A DNA stretch of 64,000 bases from Melanocharis versteri (lineage: Eukaryota > Chordata > Aves > Passeriformes > Melanocharitidae), in assembly GCA_013397845.1 (NCBI GenBank), contig VZTG01001723.1:248001-312000 (forward strand), written 5' to 3'. The notes beneath the pieces are model-generated. The model was not told where the DNA came from. It searched no databases and saw nothing but the letters and a program-made list of their open reading frames with translations. A program made the position numbers and the translations under genes. Below, piece after piece: positions 63,501 through 64,000 of the stretch. Numbering within the stretch: position 1 is the stretch's first letter; each line of letters starts with the position of its first letter.

Positions 63501-64000
63501 ACCTGTCATCCAGGCTGCCATGCAACACACTGACAAAAGCAAATTCAGGTTGGCAGTTCCATTCCAAACTTCTTTTTAAATTTTTAATCTATTACACCTA
63601 AAATGACCTGTGAATGTATTTGTATTAGGAAAGGCACATACAGAGGTTTAAAAGCTGTCCGTGTTCACAAGGAGGGAGAGAACGCTTGGGACTGGGATTT
63701 CCTTTCTCATCTGTCCACCCTGCATGTAAGAACAGCATCAGGTTGCTACGGGCAGGGAAAGAAGGTGTGCTACATTCCCAGGCTGCCTGCTGAGTCCTAA
63801 GAGAGGGGTAATTGAGAGAGAAATGGAAGGACAATTCCTGTAAGCACCTCATGACCGGCACATGAATTCTGCTGTTATTGAAATCAGAAAGTGCAACATT
63901 TTGCAGTGCTGCCATTGGGCTCCCTTATGGGCTCTGCCACAGCAGATGGACCTGAGGGTGAGCACCTCTTCTAGGGTGGAATGAAGATGACAATTCAGAC
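63501..64000. other. Unique non-coding sequence to window end
   Basis: No gene, RNA or mobile element was recognised. Overlapping open frames on both strands at 63603-63915 (65 and 96 codons) show no domain. Confidence 0.5.

Overview
This window reads as nuclear DNA from a bird, probably a neoavian. The main evidence is several CR1 non-LTR retrotransposon pieces with the usual avian 3' end (the GGAAGGGACC block) and, in two copies, the last part of the CR1 reverse-transcriptase ORF. Two retroviral-type long terminal repeats and AT-rich, CpG-poor unique sequence fit a vertebrate. No bacterial, phage or organellar genes were seen.

I found no protein-coding gene I can defend. Open reading frames are short (at most 167 codons), lie in both strands without order, and none has a recognisable domain apart from CR1 remnants. 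The window is best read as a gene-poor interval: either intergenic or inside a very large intron. One 118-bp segment near 49.0 kb has an exon-like layout and is flagged, not called as a gene.

Layout. At 0-10.8 kb there is unique sequence with one CR1 relic (2.9 kb) and a conserved-looking block (7.1-7.65 kb). At 10.8-19.5 kb there are a short CR1 tail, a conserved-looking block near 13 kb, a putative reverse-strand LTR (14.6-15.36 kb), a conserved-looking block (18.34-18.65 kb) and a forward-strand LTR with TATA and polyadenylation signals (18.9-19.4 kb). At 19.5-31 kb there is mostly unique sequence with the best conserved-element candidates (22.6, 25.3, 27.9, 28.4-28.8 and 30.1 kb). At 31.1-32 kb a GAGGA microsatellite with one N abuts a 0.78-kb CR1 copy. 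At 32-49 kb there is AT-rich unique sequence with one conserved-looking block (34.8-35.1 kb) and a CR1 tail (38.5 kb). At 49-64 kb there are the exon-like segment, a decayed CR1-like piece (53.9 kb), a 139-bp duplication across an N (56 kb), a second CR1 ORF fragment (57.4 kb) and conserved-looking blocks (60.1, 62.6 and 63.3 kb).

If the conserved-looking blocks are real, the most likely job of this DNA is long-range regulation of a developmental gene outside the window. I could not identify that gene. All conservation statements are judgements from base composition and motif texture, with no alignment behind them. The two Ns mark unresolved assembly points, and the one near 56.1 kb very probably produced a false duplication.
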